A DNA stretch of 64,000 nucleotides from Mariniphaga sp041684965. Lineage in GTDB: Bacteria > Bacteroidota > Bacteroidia > Bacteroidales > Prolixibacteraceae. The stretch is taken from the NCBI GenBank assembly GCA_041684965.1, contig JAWLGR010000011.1, forward strand, positions 94,330 through 158,329, read 5' to 3'. The notes beneath the pieces are model-generated. The model was not told the origin of the DNA, did not search any database, and saw only the letters and a program-made list of their open reading frames with translations. Made by a program: the position numbers and the translations under genes. The stretch's first letter is position 1, and each line of letters begins with the position of its first letter. Shown one piece after another: positions 17,719 through 27,432 of the stretch.

Positions 17719-18732
17719 TTATTCCGGGAAATAGGCTGAATCATTAAGTATTTGCTGGTAGTTTCTATTTTCCATCAATTCTGTTAGGGTTAATTCCTTA
17801 TGTTTTTTCATATAATGCCGCACAATTTGCCAGCCAATCCAGATGCCGCTTCTGGCAGGAGATTCAATTGGGAACCCTGTGGTATATGGGCCATCATTTG
17901 TGAATCTCAGGATATCCATTCTCTTATTGGTGAATAGCAACCTGTTTTCAACCAGGTGATTCCACATCTGTGGTTCATTGTTCCTGCACCATTCCAGTTG
18001 GTTGGAAGTAAAGCCAATTTTGAGACTGTCGTGCATTTCAGGCAACAGAGCGTCTACGAAATACATGAGCTTTCCCTGATAGATAATGTGATCGAGCAAG
18101 GTTACAGTATGTTTTGAATCGTCAAATTCTGTTATTCCCCATGCATAGGCCACATCCGAAGGTATTTTCCTGGGATGCATGTTTTTAATCTTATACAATT
18201 GCACATTGCTGAGTTTCTGATAATAACTGAAATCGCGCCCGAGGTATTTATCGAGACTTATACCAATTAAGTTTTCAGCTGTTACTATTGATTGATTAAA
18301 TCCTGAAATCATGGTATAGATTACAGGAAGTTCTTTATAGGGGAAGTGGTATTGGTAGTATTTAAAGGCTTTAATCAGTTCTTTTTCAGTTTCTCTGAAA
18401 TCTGAAAATTCTTTTTCTACTTCCTTTTTCACATTAAGGATCATCGTATCGGTTAAAAACCTGCCCATCACCTGGGGAAAATAATCCTCTGTTATACCAC
18501 CGACATTTATAACTTTCCAGGTAAAGAGATCGAAAAATTCAGCATGCTTATTATGCAATGCTCTTAATTCTGCCAGGGTATCCTGCGAGGAGAAAGAAAA
18601 AAGTTCCTTTTCGAACCGAACAATTTCAACTTCAGTTTCAATATCTGAAATATCTACTTTCAGAGGATTTCTTTTACATGAAAAAATGACAGCTGCAAGT
18701 AATATAAGAAGAATAAATTTCTTTAAAATCAT
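17719..18732 (-). CDS. gldB: Gliding motility lipoprotein GldB
   Basis: A 337-residue lipoprotein: signal peptide and lipobox IFSC (C19), then the family's opening VDISDIETEVEIVRFEKELF and the central YPYKELPVIYTMISGFNQS-like segment (FPYKELPVIYTMISGFN) and C-terminal RSGIWIGWQIVRHYM. GldB is needed for gliding in Flavobacterium and is widespread in Bacteroidota that do not glide; its biochemical role is not settled. It is divergent from nadE, a frequent neighbour of gldB in this phylum. gldC, often next to gldB, is not present here. Confidence 0.9.
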   Translation of the reverse strand: MILKKFILLILLAAVIFSCKRNPLKVDISDIETEVEIVRFEKELFSFSSQDTLAELRALHNKHAEFFDLFTWKVINVGGITEDYFPQVMGRFLTDTMILNVKKEVEKEFSDFRETEKELIKAFKYYQYHFPYKELPVIYTMISGFNQSIVTAENLIGISLDKYLGRDFSYYQKLSNVQLYKIKNMHPRKIPSDVAYAWGITEFDDSKHTVTLLDHIIYQGKLMYFVDALLPEMHDSLKIGFTSNQLEWCRNNEPQMWNHLVENRLLFTNKRMDILRFTNDGPYTTGFPIESPARSGIWIGWQIVRHYMKKHKELTLTELMENRNYQQILNDSAYFPE

Positions 18733-18980
18733 CTGTTAATTAATTTTCCATTTTCATGCAATTGGTAACCTTATTGCTTTTATGTAAAGTATTTGCAGGA
18801 AATATCCGGCAACAATTGCAATTTTATTGTATTATCTTTTCAATACGCTGCTAATTGTAATTTATTGCGAAATTGAATCAAAAATGTGACATTTGTTGCT
18901 TAAACTGGTGAATCAGTATTAAAAGATATTGTAAACAGCGTACACCATTTATCAGGAAGTTAAATTTTAATTATTTAATT

Positions 18981-20624
18981 ATGAAAGTTGCCCTTGCGCA
19001 GTTAAATTATACTATTGGTGATTTTGAAGGGAACGCCGGCAAGATGATTGAATACATCCAGCTGGCAAAAAATACCGGCGCCGACCTGGTTGTTTTTTCG
19101 GAATTATCAGTAACTGGTTATTATCCGCATGATTTGCTCGAAAAAAAAGAGTTTATTCAGAGAGCGGAAGAAACAGTTCAAAAAATTGCAGCTCACTGTC
19201 ATGGAATTGCTGCAATTGTTGGGGCACCCCGTATTAATGAAGATGTACGGGGGAAAAAGCTTTATAATTCAGCTTTTTTTCTGTCAGATGGAGTTATTCG
19301 TTCGGTGCATAAAAAAACATTGTTGCCAACGTATGATATTTTTGATGAGTACCGTCACTTTGAACCCAATCGTAATTTCCGTGTGGTGCAGTATAAAGGA
19401 AAGCGTATAGCAATTACCATTTGTGAGGATTTATGGGATGAACAACCCACTGCAAATGAATTTGGCAAGGATAAAATTTATCAGGTATCACCAATGCAGA
19501 AACTTTCAAAACTTAATCCTGATTTTGTTATAAATATCTCTGCATCTCCTTTTTCCTATAACCAGGAAAACTGGAGGAAGGATGTATTGATATCAAAAGC
19601 TAAAAAATACAAAATTCCTATTATTTATGTAAATCAGACAGGTGCTCAAACAGAGCTGATTTTTGATGGCGGCTCAGTATTTATAAATAAGAAAGGTGAC
19701 ATCATAAAAGAACTCAAATATTTTAAAGAAGATTTTCTGATAGTGGATTTAAAAAATCCAGGAGAAAAAATGCTTCAACCCAGTGCTGATCCAATAGGAA
19801 AAATATACGATGCCTTAGTTTTAGGAATTCGGGATTATTTTGCAAAGATGAAATTTGAAAAGGCTGTATTAGGTCTTTCGGGAGGAATTGATTCGGCAGT
19901 TACACTGGTACTTGCCGTTGAAGCCCTGGGGTATGAAAATGTGCGGGTTTTGTTGCTGCCTTCCAGGTATTCATCCACCCATAGTGTGGAAGATGCAAGG
20001 CAACTGGCCGAAAATATAAAGATTCAGTACGATCTTATTCCAATTCAACCTGTGGTAGATCAATTTGAAAATAAATTGGCTGATATATTTAAAGGTACCA
20101 GGGCGGGTATTGCAGAAGAAAATATTCAGGCCAGGGCACGTGGGGTTTTTCTTATGGCTGTTTCGAATAAATTTGGTAACATATTGCTGAATACTACCAA
20201 CAAAAGTGAATGCGCAGTAGGGTACGGAACTTTATACGGCGATATGAATGGCGGGTTGTCAGTACTGGGGGATGTATATAAAACCGATGTGTTTAAAATG
20301 GCTCGGTTCATTAATCGTAATGGTGAAATAATTCCCGAAAACAGTATTACAAAACCACCTTCAGCAGAGCTTCGTCCAAACCAGAAAGATACCGATTCGT
20401 TGCCTGAATACAACGTATTGGATAAAATGCTTTTCAGTTTCATAGAACAAAATTTGTCACCGGAGGAAATTGTTGCGAAAGGATTTGATGCAGGATTGGT
20501 TGAACGGGTTATCAAAATGGTTAATGTGAATGAATACAAACGATTTCAGGCTGCACCTATTTTACGTGTAAGTTCAAAGGCTTTCGGATTCGGAAGGAAA
20601 ATGCCATTAGTAGCCAGGTTTTAG
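18981..20624 (+). CDS. nadE: Glutamine-hydrolysing NAD+ synthase
   Basis: A 547-residue two-domain enzyme that makes NAD+ from nicotinic acid adenine dinucleotide. The N-terminal nitrilase-like glutaminase domain (about 1-265) supplies ammonia; its Glu-Lys-Cys triad is represented by FSELSVTGY, KKTLLPTYDIFDE and ITICEDLW. The C-terminal synthetase has the ATP loop LSGGIDSA with GGIDS at about 301-305, and NKSECAVGYGTLYGD. Length is normal for this two-domain form. The intergenic gap with gldB probably holds divergent promoters, though none was clear. Confidence 0.95.
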   Translation: MKVALAQLNYTIGDFEGNAGKMIEYIQLAKNTGADLVVFSELSVTGYYPHDLLEKKEFIQRAEETVQKIAAHCHGIAAIVGAPRINEDVRGKKLYNSAFFLSDGVIRSVHKKTLLPTYDIFDEYRHFEPNRNFRVVQYKGKRIAITICEDLWDEQPTANEFGKDKIYQVSPMQKLSKLNPDFVINISASPFSYNQENWRKDVLISKAKKYKIPIIYVNQTGAQTELIFDGGSVFINKKGDIIKELKYFKEDFLIVDLKNPGEKMLQPSADPIGKIYDALVLGIRDYFAKMKFEKAVLGLSGGIDSAVTLVLAVEALGYENVRVLLLPSRYSSTHSVEDARQLAENIKIQYDLIPIQPVVDQFENKLADIFKGTRAGIAEENIQARARGVFLMAVSNKFGNILLNTTNKSECAVGYGTLYGDMNGGLSVLGDVYKTDVFKMARFINRNGEIIPENSITKPPSAELRPNQKDTDSLPEYNVLDKMLFSFIEQNLSPEEIVAKGFDAGLVERVIKMVNVNEYKRFQAAPILRVSSKAFGFGRKMPLVARF

Positions 20625-21056
20625 ATAGATAATCAAGAGATTAGGAAAAGTAAGTTGTAAAATTAATTTGTTTAGACTGAAGCACAGGAAGCATTAATGA
20701 AAAAGTAGGATTTATGGTCTGGTAAAAATATTTTGTCAATAATAATAGGATCGCGGTTTATACCGGTAAGAACATTTATTTTCCTATACTTTTTTCAGCA
20801 ATAAAGAATTTATTTATCAGACTAATTTCAATCCAGTCATTAGAACTTACTTCAGAAGCGTTTCTTTCTAAAAGCAGTACAAAATAACAAAGGCACTGAG
20901 TCCTCTCTGAATGATGTGTCAACAAATTATTTAATAAAAACAGATGTATGTTGGGATTTAATTTATAGTTTTAAACGGAGTAAAATTCAATTTTTCAGAT
21001 TGTATTAAGAGCTATTAATTTTGAAAATACCGGTAAATGAATCTAAAACTAAAAGA
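20625..21056. other. 432-bp intergenic region, no gene seen
   Basis: AT-rich gap between nadE and the D-aminoacylase-like gene. No open frame of interest, RNA gene, long inverted repeat or good -33/-7 promoter was found. Confidence 0.5.
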
Positions 21057-22736
21057 ATGAAAAATTATTTGTATTGGTTTCTATTGACGCTGTTGATAAC
21101 ATCCTGTTCACAGAAAGAACGATATGATCTTATAATTAGAGGAGGCAATGTTTACGATGGAAGTGGTGAAAAATTCTTTGTTGGAGACATTGCTGTAAAC
21201 AATGATAAAATTATTGCTTTAGGGAATCTTGAAAATGCTACTGGCCGGGTGGAGGTGGATGCCAGCGGGATGGCGGTAGCCCCTGGTTTTATAAATATGC
21301 TTAGCTGGTCTCACGAATCGCTGATTGAAGATGGCCGTTCACAAGGTAATATCAGGCAGGGAGTAACGCTCGAAGTAATGGGAGAAGGATGGTCTGCCGG
21401 ACCATTAACCCTGGAAATGAAGAAAGATATCGAAGAAAAACAGGGCAATTTAAAATATGAAATTCAATGGACTACGCTGGGTGAAAACCTGGAGTATTTA
21501 GAGCGTAAAGGCGTCTCTACCAACATTTCTTCTTTTGTTGGTGCAACAACAATCAGAATTCATGAACTCGGGTATGAAAACAGACCTCCCACTGAGCAGG
21601 AACTGGATAATATGAAAAAGCTTGTGAGAAACGCTATGGAAGAAGGGGCAATAGGAGTGAGTTCATCATTGATATATGCACCTGCATCTTTTGCCGGTAC
21701 AGCGGAATTAACAGAACTCTGTAAAGTAGTATCGGAATACGATGGCATGTATATTTCGCATTTAAGAAGTGAGGGGAATCAATTTCTTGAGGCATTGGAT
21801 GAATTTATTCAGATCACAGAACAGGCAGGTATAAGGTCAGAAGTATACCATCTTAAGGCTGCCGGGCAGGATAATTGGCATAAGATGAATTCAGCTATAC
21901 AGCGGATTAATTCAGCCCGGACGAGTGGACTGGAAATAACTGCCGATATGTATAATTATACAGCAGCAGGTACAGGACTGTATGCGACCATGCCTCAATG
22001 GGTTCAGGAAGGGGGACACGATAAGTGGATTGAACGGTTAAAAAACCCTTCCATCAGAAAGAAGGTAATACAGGAAATGAATTCACCCGGAGAAGGCTGG
22101 GAAAACTTTTATTACATGGTTGGATCGCCTGAGAATATTATTTTAAACGGTTTTGTTACCGATTCATTGAAATACTTAACGGGCAAAACGGTTGCTGAGG
22201 TTGCTGAATTAAGAAAGGTATCACCTCCTGAAGTGATTATAGACCTGGTAATTCAGGATAACAGCAGGGTGAATGCAGTGTTTTTTCTGATGACAGAAGA
22301 CAACTTAAAAAGGCAGATATTGCAGCCATGGGTCAGTTTCGGTTCAGATGAGGCTTCTCAGGCTCCGGAAGGAAACTTTTTGAAATCAAACCCTCACCCG
22401 AGGGCATACGGAAATTTTTCCCGGTTGCTGGGAAAATATGTGAGGCAGGAAAAGCTTATTTCGCTTGAAGAAGCCGTCCGCAGATTGACCTCACTCCCGG
22501 CAGGTAACATGAAAATTGAAAACAGGGGTGTGTTGAAAGAAGGTTATTATGCAGATATAGTTGTTTTTAATCCAGATTCGATAACTGATCATGCTACTTT
22601 TAGCAATCCGCATCAATTTGCCACAGGAGTGAAAGATGTGTTTGTGAATGGAATCCAGGTTTTAAAAAATGGAGAACATACTGGTGAACTGCCTGGCAGA
22701 GTTGTAAGGGGTCCCGGATATAAAAAGCCCAGATAA
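21057..22736 (+). CDS. D-aminoacylase-like amidohydrolase, predicted lipoprotein
   Basis: A 559-residue member of the amidohydrolase superfamily, closest to N-acyl-D-amino acid deacylases, with a signal peptide and lipobox ITSC, so likely in the periplasm or outer membrane. The N-terminal beta domain DLIIRGGNVYDGSGEKFFVGDIAV and C-terminal GYYADIVVFNPD are typical. However, the usual GFIDxHxHxD metal motif reads GFINMLSWSHE, so both early histidines are missing. The later ligands remain: SHLRSEG, YHLKAAG and FGSDEAS. A TTG at 21021 would add 12 residues; ATG at 21057 starts the signal peptide and is chosen. Confidence 0.8.
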   Translation: MKNYLYWFLLTLLITSCSQKERYDLIIRGGNVYDGSGEKFFVGDIAVNNDKIIALGNLENATGRVEVDASGMAVAPGFINMLSWSHESLIEDGRSQGNIRQGVTLEVMGEGWSAGPLTLEMKKDIEEKQGNLKYEIQWTTLGENLEYLERKGVSTNISSFVGATTIRIHELGYENRPPTEQELDNMKKLVRNAMEEGAIGVSSSLIYAPASFAGTAELTELCKVVSEYDGMYISHLRSEGNQFLEALDEFIQITEQAGIRSEVYHLKAAGQDNWHKMNSAIQRINSARTSGLEITADMYNYTAAGTGLYATMPQWVQEGGHDKWIERLKNPSIRKKVIQEMNSPGEGWENFYYMVGSPENIILNGFVTDSLKYLTGKTVAEVAELRKVSPPEVIIDLVIQDNSRVNAVFFLMTEDNLKRQILQPWVSFGSDEASQAPEGNFLKSNPHPRAYGNFSRLLGKYVRQEKLISLEEAVRRLTSLPAGNMKIENRGVLKEGYYADIVVFNPDSITDHATFSNPHQFATGVKDVFVNGIQVLKNGEHTGELPGRVVRGPGYKKPR

Positions 22737-22857
22737 GTGAAAATTTGACTTTTACTATCTGGTTTTTAATTGAAATTCAATGACTATTGTTCAGCATCCA
22801 GGTTTTATACAGGGACAAAATATAATATAAAAAGACAGCCAAATTTCCTAAAATTTA

Positions 22858-22865
22858 TAACTTTG
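22858..22865 (+). promoter_or_regulatory. Probable -7 box of the Crp/Fnr gene
   Basis: TAACTTTG matches the Bacteroidota -7 consensus, 28 bases before the ATG at 22894. No TTG is seen at the expected -33 position. Confidence 0.4.
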
Positions 22866-22893
22866 GTGCTGAAAAACATGCTGTTGAAGGAAT

Positions 22894-23595
22894 ATGTTAA
22901 ATCCAGTGATGAGAATAAAAGACATTCTTGAAAATTCAGAATCCATTTTTTATCTGTTGAACAGGGAAGAAAAGGAAGAGTTAGAGCGGCATATTTCGTT
23001 GGCTCATTACAGGAAAAATGAGATCGTATTTAAAGAAGGTGATGCTCCCAATGGTTTAATGATGCTGGTAAACGGGAAAGTAAAAATATATAAAGAAGGC
23101 ATTTCCGGCCGAGAACAGATTATCCGGATGGCAAGGCCACTCGGTATGATTGGTTACCGTGCTCTTTTTGCCAGAGAATATCACATAGCTACAGCTGTTA
23201 CATTTGAAGAATCACTTGTTTGCACAATAAGCCAGGAATTCATATTTAACAGGGCTTTAAACAATATCCATTTCTGTCACAAATTGATTGAACTTCTCTC
23301 AAGAGAATTGGGCTTTTCAAATTCGCGTACTGTGGCTCTTACTCAGAAACATATTCGTGGAAGACTGGCTGAATCCCTTCTGCTACTGAAAAACAAATAT
23401 GGTTTTGAACAGGATGGTGTTACATTGAGAGTATATCTCTCGCGTGAAGACATTGCTAATTTATCAAATATGACTACCTCCAATGCCATAAGGACCCTAT
23501 CCACATTCGCAAACGAAAAAATTATCTCTATCGATGGCAGAAAGATAAAAATTCTCGATTTCAACAGGCTCGACAGAGTTAGCAAATTGGGTTAA
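22894..23595 (+). CDS. Crp/Fnr family transcriptional regulator
   Basis: A 233-residue regulator with an N-terminal cyclic-nucleotide-binding-like beta barrel (EIVFKEGDAPNGLMMLVNGKVKIYKEG) and a C-terminal winged helix (VYLSREDIANLSNMTTSNAIRTLSTFANEKII). The FNR-type cysteine cluster is absent, so iron-sulfur sensing is not expected; the effector is unknown. The helix-turn-helix reads MTTSNAIRTLS rather than the E. coli CRP recognition helix. ATG at 22909 is an alternative start. It stands alone, with tdk convergent downstream. Confidence 0.88.
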   Translation: MLNPVMRIKDILENSESIFYLLNREEKEELERHISLAHYRKNEIVFKEGDAPNGLMMLVNGKVKIYKEGISGREQIIRMARPLGMIGYRALFAREYHIATAVTFEESLVCTISQEFIFNRALNNIHFCHKLIELLSRELGFSNSRTVALTQKHIRGRLAESLLLLKNKYGFEQDGVTLRVYLSREDIANLSNMTTSNAIRTLSTFANEKIISIDGRKIKILDFNRLDRVSKLG

Positions 23596-23720
23596 AATAT
23601 TGTCTGGGTTCAGTATTTTTCTTTACCCAAAAATAAAAAGTTCTTTGGTTGTTGTCAATAGTATTTACCGGACCAGTAAACGAACCCAATTGTTTTTGCA
23701 GATTGTCAGTTGTGGTTCCT

Positions 23721-24302
23721 TTAGAAGGTCTGGGTAGCATCCAGATAGCAACGGCGGCAAAGTGGTTCGTAAACATCTTCTTCACCCAGCAATACCACCT
23801 GTTCTTTTTCAGAGATACGATGTGAAAATTGGGCAATGCTTCCGCATTTTACACAAATAGCATGTACTTTGGTCACATAATCGGAAATTGCCAGAATTCC
23901 TGGTACAGGGCCAAACGGAGCCCCTTTAAAATCCATATCAAGACCGGCAACAATAACACGTATGCCCATGTTTGCCAATTTTTGAACAACCTCTATAAGC
24001 CCTTTGTCGAAAAACTGTGCTTCATCAATTCCAATTACATCCACGCTGCCTGCCAGGAGTAAAATATTTGATGAATTTTCAACCGGTGTGGAGCGGATGG
24101 CATTTTCATCGTGAGATACCACCTCTGTATGAGAATAACGAACATCGATCGCAGGTTTGAAAATCTCTACCTTTTGCCTGGCAAACTTTGCCCGCTTCAA
24201 CCGGCGGATTAACTCTTCAGTCTTTCCCGAAAACATTGAGCCGGTTATCGATTCTATGCTGCCTTGTTTTTTATGGCTGTTAACGTCCTTCTCAATAAAC
24301 AT
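23721..24302 (-). CDS. tdk: Thymidine kinase
   Basis: A 193-residue type II thymidine kinase of the salvage pathway. The P-loop GSMFSGKTEEL begins at residue 21, the Mg-binding VIGIDEAQFFD follows, and the zinc site is formed by CVKC and CRRC pairs. The lasso segment near ISEKEQVVLLGEEDVYEPLC is present. It is divergent from the hypothetical gene at 24378 and the 75-base gap probably holds both promoters. Confidence 0.96.
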   Translation of the reverse strand: MFIEKDVNSHKKQGSIESITGSMFSGKTEELIRRLKRAKFARQKVEIFKPAIDVRYSHTEVVSHDENAIRSTPVENSSNILLLAGSVDVIGIDEAQFFDKGLIEVVQKLANMGIRVIVAGLDMDFKGAPFGPVPGILAISDYVTKVHAICVKCGSIAQFSHRISEKEQVVLLGEEDVYEPLCRRCYLDATQTF

Positions 24303-24377
24303 GCAACCTTCGGATGAATAAGAAATTAAATTAGTATTTTTACAAAATTAATCTTTAATAGCAATAGCCGGCAAAGT

Positions 24378-25175
24378 ATGGAAAATAAAAAACTCATCAA
24401 AATTCTCACAAAAGATATGGCTGAACTTGAGGAACTGATTGGTGAAATGAAGTCAAGTCAGCAGTTTAATGCTCTGGAAATGGAGTTTGTTCATACACGG
24501 GCAAAAGGAGTTCTGCAATTGCTTCAGTTACTCGATCCCAGCGAAGAGCCTGTTATACCAAAATCAGACGAGGGAAACAGGATGCTGGAAAAACTGAAGG
24601 AAAAGGTGGAAAAAGTTTCCAGGTTGACCTCAGAAATAGAACCGGTAGCGAAAGAAGAGGAAACGGAAGAAGATAAAGGCGAAGAGAATGACCGGGAACA
24701 AACATTACCGGGTGTGGTGCCGGAACCTGCAGAAAAAGAACAGGAGGAAGAAGATCCGGGGACGGATGAAAAACCGTCCTATATTAAAGAGGAAAGTAAT
24801 GATGATGAAATGCTGCAGGAAGAAACCATTAAATCGGATGCTGGGTCGAGACTGGGCGATAGCTTTCTGAAAAGTAAGTCAGTTAACGATTTGATTACAG
24901 ATCAGGTTAAACTGGAGTTTAAACTATCAAACAGGCCTGTAAACAATATCCAGGCTGCAATTGGCATAAACGATCGTTTCCAGTATATCCGTGAATTGTT
25001 TGATGGGGATAACAAAAAATTCCTGGAAACTGTAAAAACACTCGATTCAATGGACAATATCCGTGAAGCAATTGATTACCTGCGCAATAACTTTAAATGG
25101 AAGAAAAACGAAACCAGCCTCAAGTTTGTAAACCTGGTTAAACGCAGGTTTCAAGATAGTACATCCGATCAATAA
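24378..25175 (+). CDS. Conserved Bacteroidota protein of unknown function with acidic linker
   Basis: A 265-residue protein with no signal peptide. The N-terminal 60 residues are helical (KILTKDMAELEELIGEMKSS). A strongly acidic, low-complexity linker rich in Glu covers about 75-155. The C-terminal domain (about 170-265) contains NDLITDQVKLEFKLSNRPVN, then AIGINDRFQYIRELFDGD and EAIDYLRNNFKW. That C-terminal pattern is familiar from Bacteroidota proteins encoded beside tdk and rsmI, but no function is known to me. It is followed after 55 bases by rsmI. Confidence 0.7.
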   Translation: MENKKLIKILTKDMAELEELIGEMKSSQQFNALEMEFVHTRAKGVLQLLQLLDPSEEPVIPKSDEGNRMLEKLKEKVEKVSRLTSEIEPVAKEEETEEDKGEENDREQTLPGVVPEPAEKEQEEEDPGTDEKPSYIKEESNDDEMLQEETIKSDAGSRLGDSFLKSKSVNDLITDQVKLEFKLSNRPVNNIQAAIGINDRFQYIRELFDGDNKKFLETVKTLDSMDNIREAIDYLRNNFKWKKNETSLKFVNLVKRRFQDSTSDQ

Positions 25176-25230
25176 AGCCGGATGAAATCGGATTGAATCT
25201 TTCTTGTCAGTTTTATTTATACCACACAGA

Positions 25231-25956
25231 ATGAGAAATTCCGGAAAACTAATATTGGTACCCACACCCATCGGAAATCTTGATGATATTACACTCCGTG
25301 CAATAGATGTGTTAAAGCAGGCTGATATATTGCTTGCCGAAGATACCCGTGTTTCATCAAAATTGATGAACCACCTTGTTATTGACAGGAAACTTACACC
25401 TTACCATAAATTCAATGAGCACAAAACATTGGGGAGTATAATTGCAAAATTACAGGATGGTAAAATTGTGGCATTAATTTCAGATGCGGGTACACCCGGA
25501 ATTTCTGATCCGGGATTTTTATTGGTCAGGGCTTGTGCTGAAAATAATATTGAAGTGGAGTGTCTGCCCGGTGCAACTGCTTTAATTCCGGCCCTGGCAG
25601 TTTCAGGATTGCCAACCGACCGCTTTGTATTTGAGGGCTTCCTCCCTCAAAAAAAAGGTCGTCAAAAGCGATTGCAGCAGTTGGCCGATGAAACGCGTAC
25701 CCTGATACTTTACGAATCGCCATTTCGGTTGGTTAAAACTCTTGGTCAGATTGGAGACATCTTTGGGTATGACAGGCAGGCATGTGTTTGCAGAGAGTTG
25801 TCAAAATTATTTGAAGAAGTTAAGCGGGGGTCAATACAGGAATTGAAAGAATATTACACACAAAATCCTCCTAAGGGTGAAATCGTTATAGTAGCAGAAG
25901 GTAAACCCAAAAAAGAGGCTGGAATAACTAATAATATAAATGCTGATAATGAATAG
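25231..25956 (+). CDS. rsmI: 16S rRNA (cytidine1402-2'-O)-methyltransferase
   Basis: A 241-residue enzyme of the tetrapyrrole-methylase fold that 2'-O-methylates C1402 of 16S rRNA. It starts with KLILVPTPIGNLDDITLRA and has LAEDTRVSSKLMNH, SDAGTPGISDPG and LPGATALIPALAVSGLP, all diagnostic. A TTG at 25204 lies in frame, but ATG at 25231 places the PTPIGN motif at the normal distance from the start. The length is a little shorter than the E. coli protein, with a shorter C-terminal domain. Confidence 0.94.
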   Translation: MRNSGKLILVPTPIGNLDDITLRAIDVLKQADILLAEDTRVSSKLMNHLVIDRKLTPYHKFNEHKTLGSIIAKLQDGKIVALISDAGTPGISDPGFLLVRACAENNIEVECLPGATALIPALAVSGLPTDRFVFEGFLPQKKGRQKRLQQLADETRTLILYESPFRLVKTLGQIGDIFGYDRQACVCRELSKLFEEVKRGSIQELKEYYTQNPPKGEIVIVAEGKPKKEAGITNNINADNE

Positions 25957-26007
25957 TTTATATCTTAATTGCCTTATTAATTATTATCTCCATTTTTTAA
26001 TCATTTT

Positions 26008-26015
26008 TAAATTTG
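26008..26015 (+). promoter_or_regulatory. Probable -7 box of the HAD nucleotidase gene
   Basis: TAAATTTG, exact -7 consensus, 20 bases before the ATG at 26036. The -33 element is not evident. Confidence 0.4.
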
Positions 26016-26035
26016 TATCTGATTGATCTTTAGCA

Positions 26036-26764
26036 ATGCGCTTACATAAAAATTATACTCATTTATTTTTTGATCTCGACAATACATTATGGGACTTTGA
26101 AATCAATGCACAGAATGCCATGCAGATAGCATTCTCAAAATACGAACTGCATTATGAAACTATAAATTTCCAACTCTTTTTCCGGATATTTTCAAAAAAC
26201 AATCATTTATTGTGGAAGAACTACAGAAAAGGTGAGGTGGGTAAAAAAGAGCTGGTTTCCCTCCGATTTCAGCAGACTTTCGATGAATTGAGGATAAGTG
26301 GTATTGATCCACTTGAAATAAATGAATTCTACCTGAATGAAATGCCAAAGCAAAAATGCCTGCTGACTGGTACAGAACATGTGCTGCGGTACCTGAAATC
26401 GAATGGATACGAAATGTATATTATAACAAACGGTTTTACCAGGGTGCAGCATCAAAAACTGGAAGCTGCCGGTATACATCATTATTTCAGAAAAATATAT
26501 ACGTCTGAGGAGATAAGATCGCCCAAGCCTGCCAGGGAAATATTTGATTATGCCATAAAATCATCCAATGCACGAAAATCAACAAGCCTCATGATTGGAG
26601 ATGATTTTGAGACAGATGTTTTGGGGGCCCTTGCTTATGGCATCGATGCTGTCTTCCTTGACAGGCAGGGGAAATTTGTTGATAATAACAATGCTCATAT
26701 TTCTCGCTTTAAAAATGTTCTTTATAAAATAAATACTCTGGAAGAAATTTTACCGATTCTTTAA
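26036..26764 (+). CDS. HAD-family nucleotidase, YjjG type
   Basis: A 242-residue haloacid dehalogenase-like hydrolase. Motif I is LFFDLDNTLWDF (nucleophile Asp in DLDNT), with an all-helical cap, motif II IITNG, a lysine in RSPKPAREIF and motif IV MIGDDFETDVLGA. YjjG enzymes dephosphorylate pyrimidine nucleotides, including non-canonical ones, and are thought to clean the nucleotide pool. The DxDNTLWDFE opening is characteristic of this subgroup. Confidence 0.85.
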   Translation: MRLHKNYTHLFFDLDNTLWDFEINAQNAMQIAFSKYELHYETINFQLFFRIFSKNNHLLWKNYRKGEVGKKELVSLRFQQTFDELRISGIDPLEINEFYLNEMPKQKCLLTGTEHVLRYLKSNGYEMYIITNGFTRVQHQKLEAAGIHHYFRKIYTSEEIRSPKPAREIFDYAIKSSNARKSTSLMIGDDFETDVLGALAYGIDAVFLDRQGKFVDNNNAHISRFKNVLYKINTLEEILPIL

Positions 26765-27432
26765 TTTTCCCTCCGGATATCCAGGGAAAAAATTCACAGC
26801 CGTAGACACACTACAAGTTTATAACCTCACAATGTTTCATCAGACTTGATACGAAGCAAATTCATTTACGACCTGATAAAGTCTGGTTTTGAATTTTGCA
26901 AAATGATTTTCATTTACTGGTGGTTCTTTTTTTTATGTCAGACCCCTTCTGGAGTAAATTGTTTGTTATAGAGTTTCATATTGGATTTTTCTGTGAATAA
27001 TGATTAAAAATCTGCAAATAATTATCCTGCAATAATTTGATAATTTTATTAAAATAACGGATGATGTAGTATATTTAAAGGGTGCCAGGAGAGGTCTGAT
27101 TTTAACATTTAGGATCTTTTTTAATGAGCCCTTTTTTCTTCGATTATCAGATAATAATTTGTTATTTATTTTGTTAAATATGATGAGAAATTCTTTGTTT
27201 GTATATGATTTAATCATATAATATGCAGGATTAAAATCATATGCATTGATCAATGATGAAATACCTGTTTAAGATTTTAATTTTAATTTTTCTAATTGAG
27301 ATCTTTTTATACTTTTGTGATGTTAAACTTTTTTAACAAATAATATTATTTTTTTTGTAAAGCTATAAATATTAAACATTCGTTATTTTATGAATTTTAA
27401 TTCGCTGATTAATTAAATTTAAAACTATTTCT
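26765..27432. other. 668-bp AT-rich intergenic region upstream of the SusC gene
   Basis: No convincing gene. A 95-codon minus-strand frame at 26966-27253 is AT-driven and has no recognisable features. The right end holds the promoter and an approximately 110-base leader of the susC-like gene. No regulator gene (hybrid two-component, ECF sigma/anti-sigma) lies here. Confidence 0.5.
27310..27317 (+). promoter_or_regulatory. Probable -7 box of the SusCD operon
   Basis: TACTTTTG, exact -7 consensus. The -33 region is T-rich without a clear TTG. The inferred leader to the ATG at 27433 is about 110 bases and very AT-rich. Confidence 0.45.

Noticed and set aside
26966..27253. 95-codon minus-strand frame upstream of the SusC gene
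   Set aside because: Rich in Ile, Asn and Lys as expected from AT-rich non-coding DNA, with no promoter or recognisable motif.
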